DNA from: Pilaira anomala
Taxonomy: Eukaryota; Mucoromycota; Mucoromycetes; Mucorales; Mucoraceae
Reading direction: 5' to 3'
Assembly (NCBI GenBank): GCA_025716855.1
Contig: JAIXMQ010000005.1
Coordinates: forward strand, 558,001 to 622,000
Length of the DNA stretch: 64,000 nucleotides
Shown here: positions 36,014 to 49,762 of the stretch, piece by piece
Position numbering within the stretch: the stretch's first letter is position 1
How the letters are laid out: the number at the start of each line of letters is the position of its first letter
The notes under the pieces: model-generated
Databases searched by the model: none
The model's input: the letters and a program-made list of their open reading frames with translations, nothing else
Told to the model about the DNA's origin: nothing
Position numbers and translations under genes: made by a program

Positions 36014-38428
36014 CCTGTGCCCGGATCCGAAAAAAGGGCCTACCTACTATCATTAAAATTTATGTAAACACGTGATATTCACGTGACTTGATGTGCTTAT
36101 GAATATCAGTGAAAGGATCAAGCAGTTAAATGGTTTGTGTGTACATATGATAATAGTTGATTAAAAATAAATTTTGTCATTTTATACCATACTCCTTTGT
36201 CTCAGCTTGGATAAACAGTCAGAGGTGTCTTGTACGCATTTTATTTTTGTATAAATACATTTAAATGGTATTATGTGAATTATATTCTACAATTATTTTA
36301 GAAAAACGGATTCAAATATGATGCTATTATATCATGTCAACAACAGATTTTCGGAAGGAATGAAGCTGCTGAAAAGAAGCGATATTATATCCCTATATAA
36401 GTGGTGAATTTACATGGTGTAAGAGATTTCTGGCAGGCAAATATAGTTTTAACGGAAAGTACAGAATCACCATGTAAATCATTTTACGAATACCTAGCCT
36501 ATAATAATACTAACTTTGATTTGATTTCAACTGTTAAAAAAACTTTGACAATAATCAGATAACTGCTTTAAAGTATTACGATTGTTGTGGAAAGCGACTG
36601 CTTACAAAGCTTCGAATTACGAAATTTAAACTTAAAATTACTTCTTACACACATAAAGATACATATATTTTAATTGATCATTTGAATTATTAATTGAGGT
36701 CTTTTTGGAATAAGTATGAAGTCTGTCAGCAAGTTTTTGTTTAATTAATTGATTTGAATTGATATCTTTTATAAATTCTCGATTAAGATGTATATCAAGT
36801 AAGGAACGAGTAATGTACTCTCCCACCCCCCTTTTTTTTTTCTTTTTCTTTTTCAAGAATAATATCCTTTTTTAGATACTTGAAGATCGGGCTGTATGTC
36901 TAATGTGCAAAAGCAAATTCAACAATCGTTTCATTAAATTGCATATAACAAACACACATGGATATGATGCAAGTAGTTCTAATCTAACTGCACAAAGATA
37001 TAATAGCGATTTTCATAATGTTATAGGTACATCATATGGCTGTGATATAAATGAATGCATTAAGCAATACAAGTATAAAAAATAAATAAAAAGAGTCTCA
37101 ATCAGCATCAAATATTAAAGCACGGACCAGACGTAGGCTATTTATTAAATTTCACACGCGTCTTTATATACTTATCAGGGTCCATTCTTTTATGTCTTGT
37201 TTTAGATTGTATAAAGATTTATGAAGGTCTTTCTGGGTCGCCTAGATATATGATGCTTATCCGTCAAAAATGTAGACTGTATTTATGTTACGGATAAAGC
37301 TTTCTCTTCCTTATATACTCATTACACATTATGATAATCGAAATATGGATGTATTATGTATACAGTACTCCCCTAGATCTCCAGAAATGAGGAGACATAT
37401 GGTTTGTAAGAGTGCCAAAATTTGAGTGCTTAATGTGTCAACACAGGTAGAGCTTTAATAAGCACTGCACAGATCCTTAACTCTTTAGTCTCCCCGTTTC
37501 ACTAGGTTTGTTCTCGCATGAAGTATCTAGAGCGTAGTTTACTGAATTTAGTGTTGTTAATAATAGGGGTGTTTAGCTAAAATCGTACAGATTTAAAATA
37601 ATCTGATTGGTTAAAAAAAAGTTGTCAGATTTTATATTTGAACGCCACAAACGCAGAACAATTTGTACTTTTTTTTTTTACATGTGTGGTGTTCATACCC
37701 AAATTAATTTATTGGCCAACGTAAATTTGTCTGATTTTAGCACAAATAGGTCTGAATACCCCTAATATATTCGAATTTGCAGTGAATTATTTTTTAACAA
37801 CTTGAAAATTAAATTTTCAATACACCAGATGGAAAAGTTAACATATATCATTTTTTAATGAAACAGAATGCACACCATATACAAATGTATAGTCAAATAA
37901 TTCGATATACATAACGGCGGTGATTGGCGTGTTTGTATTTCTTTTGGATAAGAGGATAACGTTCGAATAAAACCACTTTGTATCATCTAATAGACATTTT
38001 TTTTAATTCTGTAAACCAATGTAAAAAACCCCATTTGCTTATCTAATTTATTTTAGTAGTTATTTAAAAACAAATTTGTTTCGGTCTATTTGTATTTAGG
38101 TATAATATGCAAATGAGAATATAACCTTTGCAAATAGATTTCGTGTCGAGTAATACAAAGATAAAATACGGGCTTATTACCAAGAAATTAGTAAACAGAG
38201 TGATTGGATTAATAATTCCCACACCTATTTTCTTGGGCGCCTCAAATTTATTGTTTAGCATGCATGATTTTTTGAGCACAATTAAAACCCTTATCTGTTC
38301 CGGTCTGACCTCATACCTAAGTCCCGAAACTTATAAAAGAAAAGCTTATTTTCTTTTACATCTTAATTCTTTTTTTTTTCATACATATAAAGCTTTTTGA
38401 CTTATTGAAAAAAAAAAATAGTAATAAA
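36014..38428. other. Gene-poor region before the gnd gene
   Basis: About 2.4 kb, AT-rich. At 36880-37085 a plus-strand frame contains CLMCKSKFNNRFIKLHITNT followed by His, a C2H2-like spacing (C-x2-C-x11-H-x4-H). It has no supporting exon structure and may be a decayed zinc-finger or transposon fragment. A MITE-like inverted-repeat element lies at 37565-37763. Nothing else is recognisable. Confidence 0.45.
37565..37763. mobile_element. MITE-like element with imperfect terminal inverted repeats
   Basis: The left end AGGGGTGTTTAG and right end CTGAATACCCCT are inverted repeats (2 mismatches in 12). Farther in, GCTAAAATCGTACAGATTTA faces a reverse-complement GCTAAAATCAGACAAATTTA. The 199-base interior is non-coding and AT-rich. 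Flanks are TAATA-like on both sides, so a short A/T target duplication is possible. The superfamily is not clear. Confidence 0.6.
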
Positions 38429-40012
38429 ATGGCTACGTAAGTCTTTTTTTATTTATTTTTATTTTGAGTAGTTATTAATTTAAAACAGTGCAGATATTGG
38501 TTTAATTGGTTTGGCCGTTATGGGTCAGAATTTAATATTGAATATGAACGATCATGGGTTTGTAGTTTGTGCATACAATCGTACACAAGAGAAGGTAGAT
38601 CACTTCTTGGCAAATGAAGCTAAAGGTACTAAGGTTATTGGAGCCAAATCTATCGAAGACCTATGTGCCAAATTAAAGCGTCCTAGAAAGGTGATGATGT
38701 TGGTCAAAGCTGGTGCTCCTGTCGATTCTTTCATTGATCAACTTTTACCTTACTTAGAAGAGGGTGATATTATCATTGATGGTGGTAATTCGCATTTTCC
38801 AGATTCTATTCGTCGATGTAAAGAATTGGAAGAAAAGGGTATTCTTTTCGTAGGTTCTGGTGTTTCCGGTGGCGAAGAAGGTGCGCGTTATGGACCTTCT
38901 TTGATGCCTGGTGGTAATCCTAAAGCCTGGCCTTTCATCAAGCCCATATTTCAAGCTGCTGCTGCCAAAGCACCCGATGGTGCACCCTGTTGTGATTGGG
39001 TTGGTGAATCAGGAGCTGGTCATTACGTTAAGATGGTTCATAACGGTATCGGTAAGGGCTAAAGAGAGAGAGAAAAAAAAAACTGATACATGTTTCATGA
39101 CTTGCTAATTTTTTATTTTAACCATTTTTAGAGTATGGTGATATGCAATTGATTTGTGAAGTATATCAGATTATGAAGGAAGGTTTGGGTATGACCGCTG
39201 ATGAAATGGCTGATACATTTGACAGTTGGAACAAGGGAAAACTTGACTCCTACTTGATTGAAATTACTCGTGATATCCTCAGATATAAAGATACAGACGG
39301 TAAACCTCTTGTTGAAAAGATTAGAGATACTGCTGGTCAAAAGGGTACAGGTAAATGGACTGGTATTGATTCCCTTGATCGTGGCATCCCTGTTACTCTT
39401 ATTGGGGAAGCTGTTTATTCGCGTTGTCTCTCTTCCCTTAAAGATGAACGTACGCGTGCGTCCAAGATTCTGAGTGGACCTAAAAAAGGCAACTTCAAAG
39501 GCGATAAGAAAAAGTTCCTTCATGCTCTTGGAGAAGCTCTTTATGCTTCTAAAATTGTTTCTTATGCTCAAGGTTTTATGTTGATGCGTCAAGCAGGCGC
39601 TGATTATGGATGGCATTTGAATTTTGCCGGTATTGCTTTAATGTGGCGTGGCGGTTGTATTATTCGTTCTGTATTCCTCGGTAAAATCAAAGATGCTTAC
39701 ACAAACAACCCTTCTCTTGAAAACTTGTTATTTGACCCTTTCTTCCAAGAGGCCACAGCTACTGCTCAAGATTCATGGAGAGAAGTTATTTCAATGGCTA
39801 TTGCAGAAGGTATTCCTACTCCTGCTCTTTCCACAGCTCTGAACTTTTATGATGGTCTTCGTCATGAAATGCTTCCTGCTAATCTTCTTCAGGCTCAACG
39901 TGATTACTTTGGTGCTCATACCTATGAACTTTTATCTGCTCCTGGTAAACATGTTCATACCAACTGGACTGGTAAAGGTGGCAATGTTTCTGCAAGTACT
40001 TATGATGCTTAA
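38429..40012 (+). CDS. gnd1: 6-phosphogluconate dehydrogenase (decarboxylating)
   Basis: Three exons (38429-38436, 38489-39051, 39132-40012) give 483 residues, the usual size. The first exon is only ATGGCTAC. The N-terminal Rossmann domain has [20 protein letters not shown] with the dinucleotide-binding GLAVMG. Next come [23 protein letters not shown] and [20 protein letters not shown]. The catalytic segment is [20 protein letters not shown] with Lys in the HYVKMVHN motif. The tail [20 protein letters not shown] is the conserved active-site closing segment. It makes NADPH and ribulose-5-phosphate in the cytosolic pentose phosphate pathway. Good codon bias suggests high expression. Confidence 0.98.
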
Positions 40013-40287
40013 TTTTTATTCAATTCTTTTTTTTTTTATCTCTCGAAATAAAAAACTTGTGTAAATAACCATGTTCTAATGAATAATAATATCCTTTTTT
40101 TTTCAGATATAACCATAATTCTGTATGAATCATGGTTCACTTTCTTTTGTTATTTGTTACAGAACGTAATGATGAGGATATGATTTCTAAATGAGGTCAT
40201 TTATGTTTCACCGTGCAAAATTTTATTCATTTTTTAATTTCATGCTGTGCGCGATATTTATTTTTTCTTTTTCATTATCTATCCAAC

Positions 40288-42046
40288 ATGGTTCGTTTTT
40301 TACCTATTCTTGCTGCTCTGATAAGTCTTGAGTGCTTTTCTCAAGCTATTGATCTTAAAGAACTTGATCCTAAAGATGTTGATGTCAAGAGGGATGGCGC
40401 CTTGTAAGTGCATAAAAGTGTAAAATTTTATCATATTAAATTATTTGTTTAGGTTTGTCGAATATTATACTCCAGACTGTAGTATCTGTAACGAGTTTGG
40501 TAAGTGATCAGAGAAAGTTAGTTTGTCATTCCTAACATCGTGTAATAGAACCTAAATGGAAACAACTTATCAAGTCTCATCCTGATGCTTCGTTCGGACA
40601 AGTAAACTGTGCTAATCACGTTGATTATTGTAAGAAAAAGGGCGTTGAACGCGTTCCCAGTATCCAAACTAATTTTAATGGAGGAAACTGGCATGTATAT
40701 CAAGGGGATTTCTCTTTGGACGACGTGAACGAATTTGTCGTCAAACACGATTTTAAAAGAAACAAACAGGGCGAAAGTGTCCAAATCACAAGCTCACAAC
40801 AAATTCAAGATATTATTGATAGTAAGGAGCCTTGGTTTGTCAAGTTTTATGCACCTTGGTGTGGTCACTGTAAAAATCTTCAACCTATTTGGATCGATTT
40901 GGCTAAAAAGTTGAAAAATAAGGTGAATGTAGGTGAAGTGAATTGCGAAGATAATAAGGCTTTATGTCAAGAACTTAAAATTACTGGTTTACCTACATTA
41001 GCATAGTAAGTGAACAAACATATATATATATTTATATGCGTATACATATTTGCCTATTTTAACATTGACTCAATAGCTTTGTTCATGGTGCAAATCTTAA
41101 ATACAATGGTGATAGAAAACTGGATAAATTAGAGCAATATGCTCTTGAGACTGCAGGATCGCCTATTAAAAACGTTAAAGACGATGAAAAATTAGAAGAG
41201 TTAATGAAACAGCAAGATGTCAATTTTGTCTATGTTCGTGACCCTAAACAAGATGTACATGAAATTACATTTTTGGAGACGGTTGCACCTAAATTTATGG
41301 AAACAATTCCATTTTTCACAACAGCAGACAAAAGAACAGCCGTTCGATTTAATCTTAACCCAGAAGACCTCCCAGCTTCTATTATTGTGAAGGATGGCAC
41401 GTTTGAATTATTTAAAGGAGGTGTAAAAGATCTCGCTGCATGGATTATTAAGGAAAGCAAACCTCTGGTAACACGTGTATCACCTCATAACTCTAATACC
41501 ATTATGAAGGGCAAACAAATTGTTGTACTCGGTATCACCAATCCTAGTGATTCTGACTCGGAATGGAAGTTACGCGAAATGGCAAAGATTTACAAGGATG
41601 AACAAGAAGGCCATGATTTAACTTTTGCTCAATTAGACGGTAAATTATGGGGTAACTTTATTTCTCGTGCGTATGGTATTAAGAGTAATAAGTTACCTGC
41701 TATTATTGTTCTTGACCCTAAATCAGAGCTTTATTATGATCAACATGCTAACAAGAAAAAGTTTTCTTTTGAGAATCCTGATGAAATTTTGGAATCTATC
41801 AAGAAATTAGATACTTTAACCGGTATCTCAACTTCACCTTCCAAGACTATCGGTTATCTCGAAAAATTCTTTACTTATTTCGGTAATAATTGGATTATTT
41901 TTACTATTGTTGTCTTTGGCGCATTCATTGTTATGTTTTATTTCTTGACAAATGAAGAATCTATGACAAAACCTTTAACAAGAGAAGAAATCAAAGAAAG
42001 AGCTAAGAAAGAGATCGAAGAAAGCAAAGGACAGAAAGCAGAATAA
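40288..42046 (+). CDS. Membrane-anchored protein disulfide isomerase, TMX3/Eps1-like
   Basis: Four exons (40288-40403, 40453-40499, 40549-41005, 41077-42046) give 529 residues. A signal peptide (MVRFLPILAALISLECFSQA) is followed by a thioredoxin domain with the redox pair YTPDCSICNEF at about residue 50. A second domain has the classic FYAPWCGHCKNLQPIW, at about residue 190, with the cis-Pro loop ITGLPTLAYF. Redox-inactive thioredoxin-like domains follow. A membrane span at about 485-505 (WIIFTIVVFGAFIVMFYFL) precedes a charged cytosolic tail. This layout fits ER-membrane PDIs such as TMX3 and yeast Eps1. The first site CSIC is non-standard and may favour a different redox role. No KDEL-type signal is needed given the anchor. 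Confidence 0.9.
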
Positions 42047-42225
42047 TTATGGCTGACAACTGTATTAAATATATGTATTTTTTCCTTCTATTTTTGAAAG
42101 TAGGGAAATTTACATCCGTCAGTAAATATAATGACCATGTGATATTTTTTTCTTTAACAAAAAAAAAAAAAAAAAGGAAAGAAAAAGAAAATAAATAAAA
42201 TGATCTTTATATTTTTTATAACTAT

Positions 42226-43317
42226 TTAATGAGTAGGGTGAGGTGGGGTAGAGCTTTTTATAGGAGACATGAGCGGATGCGAAGGTAAAGTGGTAGTAGG
42301 TATACGTCCAATGCTTGTGTCTATAGGTGGTAAGATGGGTTTGGCAGAACGAGGTGATGGAGTAGAAGGTTGTAATTGATGAAGCGTTGTATTAATTGGA
42401 GGTGGTTCAGTGGCCGCTGGTTTCGGTAACGTACGTTGTCGTTTATTGTTATTATTATTGTTATCACGAAATGCCGAATTAGGTGCCGTTGTTGCTAGTG
42501 GGGAGCTACTACCTCTTTGAATCTTTGCTTTTAGTGCTTCCATGACTTTATTGTGTGATGGTTTATCTTCTTCAACAATCGTCGTATAAGAAATAGAGGC
42601 TCTACCTCTCTTTCTCAACACGTCATATTCATTACCATGGCTACTTGGAGATACTGGTGTTGTAGGCTGTTGCGATGGTGTTGCAGGTAATTGAAGATAT
42701 TGACGAGGAGGATTAAGCCGGCTATCAGGAAGACAAAGTGGATGAGCAGAATGGGGATATACAACAGGCGAAGGAGGTGGTTGGTGATTAGTGGAAGGTA
42801 TATGTGGTGAATAAGGCTGATTAGGATGTGTACCAGTGATACGTGCTAGTACTTGTTGTTGAACAGGTGCTAAGCTATAATAATGAGGTTGAGGAGGTAC
42901 TACTACTGACGTTTTTGTTTGTTCTCTCATTAGTTCAAGATCCAATTGTCGTAAATGAATTCGTGCTTGTTCTGTTTTTAAAATATCTTGAGCTGTTTGT
43001 TTCTAATGACAAATGTTATTCCTTGTTCTTTTCTTTTTTTAAATGTATATCTTATTGTAATAGTTTATTTATTTATTTATCTTTTTTTTTTTAAAGAATG
43101 ATAACACTATTTTTTTTTAAAAAAGAAGGGAATACTTTACTTTATCTTCTTCAGCCTTTGCCATCAAGGCATGTTTTAATAATTCCTTGTCATTTGGATA
43201 ATATTTTTCAATAATTTCTTTTACAGAAATATCAGTATTCTTATTATATGTAGGTGAATTAGGAATAGGCCACTGAAAGGCCTTATGTCTTGATGTGGGT
43301 GATTGGCTTGTCATCAT
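42226..43317 (-). CDS. Unknown Pro/Ser-rich protein with a short N-terminal helical domain
   Basis: Two exons (43317-43141 and 43002-42226) give 311 residues. The N-terminal 110 residues look ordered: ISVKEIIEKYYPNDKELLKH followed by AKAEEDKKQTAQDILKTEQA and IHLRQLDLELMREQ, a probable helix pair or coiled coil. The rest is disordered and rich in Pro, Ser, Thr, Gln and Asn. It has basic patches (KRQRTLPK, LRKRGRASISY) that could be nuclear localisation or phosphorylation sites. I do not recognise the family. The composition suggests a nuclear regulatory protein. Splicing at phase 0 keeps the conserved-looking helix intact. Confidence 0.7.
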
Positions 43318-44415
43318 TAAACAACAAAAGAAAGAAAAATAAAAGTTTTTTTTAAGAACTTGTTTATATATAGAATATTGAAAAAAAAAAAAGAAGGGCG
43401 AGTTGCGTATTAAAAATAAATTTGGGTAAATATAGTTCACTTCACATCCTAATGTGGCACATTCTGAAACGCCGATCCGTTCACTTTTACAGTCATTTTG
43501 TAAAAGTTCTTATATGCAAATAAGTTATATCATTGTATTTCAAAATCATTTATTCACCGTCAATATCAATTGCAAATTTCCAAGTTTTTAAACAAAAAGT
43601 TTCAAAGTAGTTATAATGTTTAAAGAGTCAACACGCACATCAGTGGTATACAATAAGATCAAGTAATAAGTCAGATGTCCGTTCAGTTTATACACAGCAG
43701 CACAATAACAATAACATCCTAGCTCCCTTTAATGTCCTCTAAGAGCTTTCTAAAGCTGACAGTGCTCTCTTAGATAAATTGTTTTATAAAATTTTCTCAA
43801 CAGAAGCTTCTCTTTTAACAAAAAACATTTATGTATTTATTAAATTCTAAATAAAATTTACACACACAGGACATTTGTTTTGAATGGCACAACAGCCCAT
43901 AACCGGGATTTATTAAAATGACCACAACTCAATTGATTGAAATAAACAAGTATTACAGGTTCGAGTGTGTATATTCTACTTTTAATATATTTTTCGCATA
44001 TGTACAACTCTGACATTTATCAAGATATAAAATTTTATTTATAATATGTAGCTACTATTCCTCTCTTTGAATATCTCAAGTTTAAAAAAATATGCATACA
44101 TATACATAATTTTTTTTTTTTTGTAATATATACTGTATGACATTACTTTATTGAATAAAAAGGGGTGTAACATTATCTATGATACGCGTAACGATATAAT
44201 TCATTATATGTACTTTTATGAACAAAGCGAGTATTATACAGAGGGTGATGGCATATACAAATTCCAAATTTTTTCTTTCAGGAGAAAAATGGCACTAGGA
44301 TTAAAAGAAATCCCAAAATTATCACAATAGTACAATGGGCTTGTTTTTATTTTTCTGCGTAGTTACATGGCTTATTATAAGAATATATAGAAGTGGACTC
44401 AAGTTGATTGATGCT

Positions 44416-44457
<42 letters not shown>

Positions 44458-45006
44458 TAAAGAATAAGCTAAGAATTTGACATTTATGTACATACGTCTA
44501 CCATCAAAGAAAGAAGATGCACTCATGATTAAGTGTGTGTACTTTATTTACAAATCTTTAAAATGTGCAAACAGAGATCGCAAGAAAAAAAAAAAGTATC
44601 ATATTGATGAACAAAATAAATACCCTCTCGAGGTTGTTAGTTAAAAGATAAAGATACGAGGCACCATATTATATTCCCACGTTTATTATGTATGCGTCAA
44701 ATGGTAATTTGTTGTTACATAGTCTGTTCGCGTATCCATGTATGCTTATGCTTTGATCTAATTACAGTGTATGGTGTTTCTATATATGACAATAAATATT
44801 TAAAATTCAAAGGCTAAAAAAGCTAAAATAAACTATCCATTTCTATTTAAATCCATCTTTTGTTTATCAAGTCCTAACGCCCTGATTAGTAAGTTTGTTT
44901 AGTACCCATTGATAAAAGCAGGTGATTCAAAGAAAAAAAAAAAAAAAAAAAAAAGAAGGAAAATAAAAATTATTTATTAAAGTAATATATAAAGATTTTT
45001 TTTTTT
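43318..45006. other. Intergenic region
   Basis: About 1.7 kb, AT-rich, with a T tract of about 34 bases at 44418-44451 and an A tract near 44935. No gene recognised. Confidence 0.5.
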
Positions 45007-46852
45007 TTAATAAGATACATTGTTAATATCCTTGGTGTATACTTCTTCAATCGAACTAGGCTTATGTTTTTTAGTCTCACCGACGACTTCATCATCATCA
45101 TAATCACCTGCTAATTCTTCAAGTGATTTACCTTTCGTTTCGTTAATCAAAAAACTAGAGAATATACCGGTCATCATAAAGAAGGCAAATATTTGCAATA
45201 AATGGTTGATCCAAGCATTTGGACCTCCAATATCCTTTAAAAGGCCAAAACAGAGTTGAGCCAAGATCGAACCCATCTTACCAGAGGCTGCGGATATACC
45301 ATGAGCTGTAGATCGGTATCGAGTCGGGAAGCATTCTCCAGGTACAACAAATGTTGTCGTATTAGGTCCCCAATTAAAGAAGATTTGGGTAATGGTAAAC
45401 AAGACGATGAATAAGACAACAGATGTATCAATGATTTGTTGGTAAGCAAATCCAAGTACACAAAACATGATCGTAAGCACAACGAAGCCCATAATTTGAA
45501 TCGTTTTACGACCCATTTTATCAATAGTAAATACGGAAATCCAGTAACCGGGTACAGAACCAAGTAAGTTAATAATCACATTACCTACACATACTTTAAA
45601 TACAGCTCTGTGTATGCATGTACATAAAAAAAAATATATATATATATAAAGTTAGTGATACATGAGGCATTTTTTTTTTGTTCTGTCAATTCTTTGTCTT
45701 ACGAATAAGCATCAGGACCACCAGCGAATCCAATTGTTTGAAGAATAATCGAGTTATTTAATCCAAGACCATACCAAGCGACATCAAGTGCAAACCAAGA
45801 ATAAGCTGTACCAAACAAAACTTTACCATATTTCCATTGTCCAAAATGGCGCCGAAAATCAGCCCAAGAAGCCTTGATAGGAACGTGTTCTTCTACCACT
45901 TGTTTTGATTGTGCGTTTACAGCCATTGCATCGGCCTCTGTATAGCTTCCAGAAGCAGCGCCAGTAGAGATAAAGGCCTTGGCGTCACTGATGCCTTTAC
46001 CGAATTCGTTTTCAATATCAATGGTATAACGAGGGGTCTCGGGTATAGTTAAACGATAGTAAAGAGCACACATGCCAGGGATAGCCCCGATACCAATCAC
46101 GATACGCCATACGTAATCCAAGTTAGCCTGATCGTATTCGATTGCGCTCTTAAAGGCAGCGGTAGTACATAAACCCACAATGCCTGCTGTGACTTGACCG
46201 ATACCTTGCATAGCAAATACAGCCGACATCATGGCACCCCGATGCTTGGTGGTTGCAAATTCAGCAGTGATGACAGATGATAAAGGGTAATCTCCACCAA
46301 TCCCGATACCGGTCAGTACACGCCAAAAGGTAATCACGGCCCAAAAGGAAGCAGCAGGTGCATTACCGACCAAGGTTTGACCGACGGTACCCATAATAAT
46401 AATCATAAGCTCTACACCGTACATACGCTTACGGCCCACATGATCCGCAAGGTAACCAAACAAGAGTTGGCCGACGACCGTACCTACTGAACAAGATACT
46501 TTGATCGCTGTATCCACATTATGAGGTGTCTTGTTGCCTTGGTCTTGCCAGTAAACGAAACCGATCATGGTAGAGACTAAATTGATAGCAAAAATATCAT
46601 ATGCGTCCGTAAAGAAACCAATACCGGAAACAATACAAGCACGAATATGGAACCAACCAAATTTAGCATTGTCAATCTAAGTAAGTAAATAAATAACTGT
46701 AAGATTTTTTTGGAGTGTGTGTGTGTGTGTGTGTGTGCGCTCTCTATTATGTATATACATACCTCATCCAGAGCTAAACGTCGACGCTCTTTTGCTGTCA
46801 AGATATTATTTGTATTTAAATTGTCGATAGGTTTTATTATTCCTTGTGACAT
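45007..46852 (-). CDS. pho84: High-affinity phosphate:H+ symporter, Pho84 family (MFS)
   Basis: Three exons (46852-46763, 46676-45703, 45607-45007) give 554 residues with about 12 membrane segments. The first segment begins FGWFHIRACIVSGIGFFTDAYD, the signature opening of the Pho84/PHT1 phosphate symporters with its Asp pair. The MFS loop GYLADHVGRKRMYG and the PHT1 motif GGDYPLSSVITAEFA are present. The second half has DKMGRKTIQIMGF and NWGPNTTTFVVPGECFP, also diagnostic. A large cytosolic loop separates the halves. Expression is probably controlled by phosphate, but I cannot identify a regulator site in the short upstream region. Confidence 0.96.
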
Positions 46853-47904
46853 TAAAATATTTTTTATAAAATAAATCCAAAAGTAGTTAAATATATATAT
46901 AAAAGGGTTATTTTATCGTTTTTTTTTTAAAAAAAAGAAAAAAGTTTAAATATATATAAAAAAAAAAAGAAGGTAAAGAATTCAAGTTTTGGAGTTTTTA
47001 TAACAACTTTAATTGATTTCCAATACAATTGTGCACGATGTCAAGAGATTTGTTGTTTAATGCATGGACTCAAAAGTTCATATTATTGGTCTGGTTCGAT
47101 CACTTCAAAAGCCGTGTACCACAATATTCGAGAAAAATAATTGATTCTTTTAGGTGATGAAAGAGATAAATTATAGAAAATACCTCTTTTTTTTTTCTAT
47201 CATATCACTAATAAAATAAATCATCCTTTTCTTTTCTATACACGTTGGATATTTCATTGGATTTCATTTCATCACAAAAGCCCTCTCTCATGTCGCCTTT
47301 ACTCTCTTATTCTTTGAGCGAATACAAATTAACACACTCTCACTCACTTAAAAAGTATTATGTATCCAATGATATATGTATTTTACAAATCAAGCTTGTA
47401 CCAAGTTAAATTACTAAGTATTCATGCAATTTAATTTCACCCACGCAAAAGCACTTTGGGGGAATGGTTTGATCATCATGGTCTACATACACCTCATCTG
47501 AAACCCACTCTTTTATTACCACATCTCCAAATTTAGTTGTACTAAAAATTTTAAAAGCGACATTTTGGGATGACGGTAACTTGAAGTATTGCACACATGT
47601 GAAATCATATTTTTTTTTTTTAAAAAAAAAAAATTATAATTTAGACTGTATTATTGACAATTGTCATCTCATATCATTGTTGTTACCCGAGAGAAAATAT
47701 AAATGCATTGTGAGCTATACAATGTTAAAAGTTCTAGTTTATCGCGTCTAAAATTTTAAAACTCACTCAAGATGGTGGGTCTTCGGGAAAAGGAGGGAAG
47801 GAAACATATGATAATTATTTAAAACAATGCGTTTATTTATTTCAATGTATTACGATTTTTTTTTTTTTTAAAAGAAGGGGGGGATATGTACAATGTTAAC
47901 AGAT
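46853..47904. other. Intergenic region
   Basis: About 1 kb. A 62-codon minus-strand frame at 47406-47594 has no recognisable similarity and no supporting exons. The rest is AT-rich with homopolymers. Confidence 0.5.
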
Positions 47905-48789
<885 letters not shown>

Positions 48790-49762
48790 TTTTAATATTA
48801 TATTTTACTTTAGAAAAAAGAATAAATAAAAAAGAAAGTAAAAAAATCGCGTTTCAACGTAATATGCAGAAAAAATAAATACAAGTCACGAAACACGGAG
48901 TTTGATTTCAGAACTGCCCTTTAAAAAAAAAAAAGAGTCGTTATTAGGTATACTAAGTAGTTTTCGATACTAATAACCCCCCCTGGCCCCTATATATTTG
49001 CCTGAAACTTTTTTTGTAGCACAAAGAAAACACTGAAAAAAAAAAAAGGATGAGGGTAACTTCTTTTTTTATAAAAAGAGAGAGAGAGAGAATAGATTCA
49101 AAGAAATCGGGAAACTAAATTTTTCTTTTGTAATTTTTTTGATAAGATCAGGGAAATATGACACACAGTTTTGTGTATAAAAAAAAAAAAAAAAAAAAAT
49201 ACCCATACTAAAAAAAAAAAAAAAAAAAAAATCGATAACCTTAAAGAGATATGCATGATCATTTCCTTATTTATGAAAAAGGAGATCGCCGTTGTTCGTT
49301 AAAGCAGACACGGTGGGTATGACCAATCAAATAGAATATTCACACCAGCGCATGATATCGGATCATGTTGTTGTTGTTGTTGTTTTTTTTTGATGTGAGA
49401 CAAAGCAAAAGGAAAATAGGGCGTCTTATTTGTATATATTATTTCTGGTTTATTTGATTAATATCATTTATAAGCTAGATATTTATGTACACATGCTGAA
49501 AAAAGTAACCATAAATTTTTTTATTTTATTGACAAAGGATGAAAAAAAGAAGAGGTATAATATAGGTATTTATATACAAAATGTAATGGTTATAAAAAAA
49601 AAAAAAAAAGAAAAAAAAAAGAAGAAGAGGGTAAAAATCATTATCATAGAGGAGTGGGAAAAAAAATAGGGAGTAATTTTTTTTTTTTTTTTTTTTTTTT
49701 TGTTTTTGTTTTTTTTTTTTTTTTTTTTTTTTGTTTTTTTTTTATATTATCTTTACATATAA
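48790..49762. other. Intergenic region rich in homopolymers
   Basis: About 1 kb with A tracts near 49180-49230, T tracts at 49678-49743 and a (GTT)n run near 49367-49384. No gene seen; upstream region of tpi1 on the left and 3' region of the C2H2 gene on the right. Confidence 0.5.

Noticed and set aside
36638..36856. Lys-rich 72-codon minus-strand ORF
   Set aside because: Starts in a T/A homopolymer and has no family resemblance.
39128..39616. 162-codon minus-strand ORF
   Set aside because: Antisense of the 6-phosphogluconate dehydrogenase exon; no independent evidence.
47406..47594. 62-codon minus-strand ORF
   Set aside because: No splice partners, no recognisable motif; kept only as a note in the intergenic entry.
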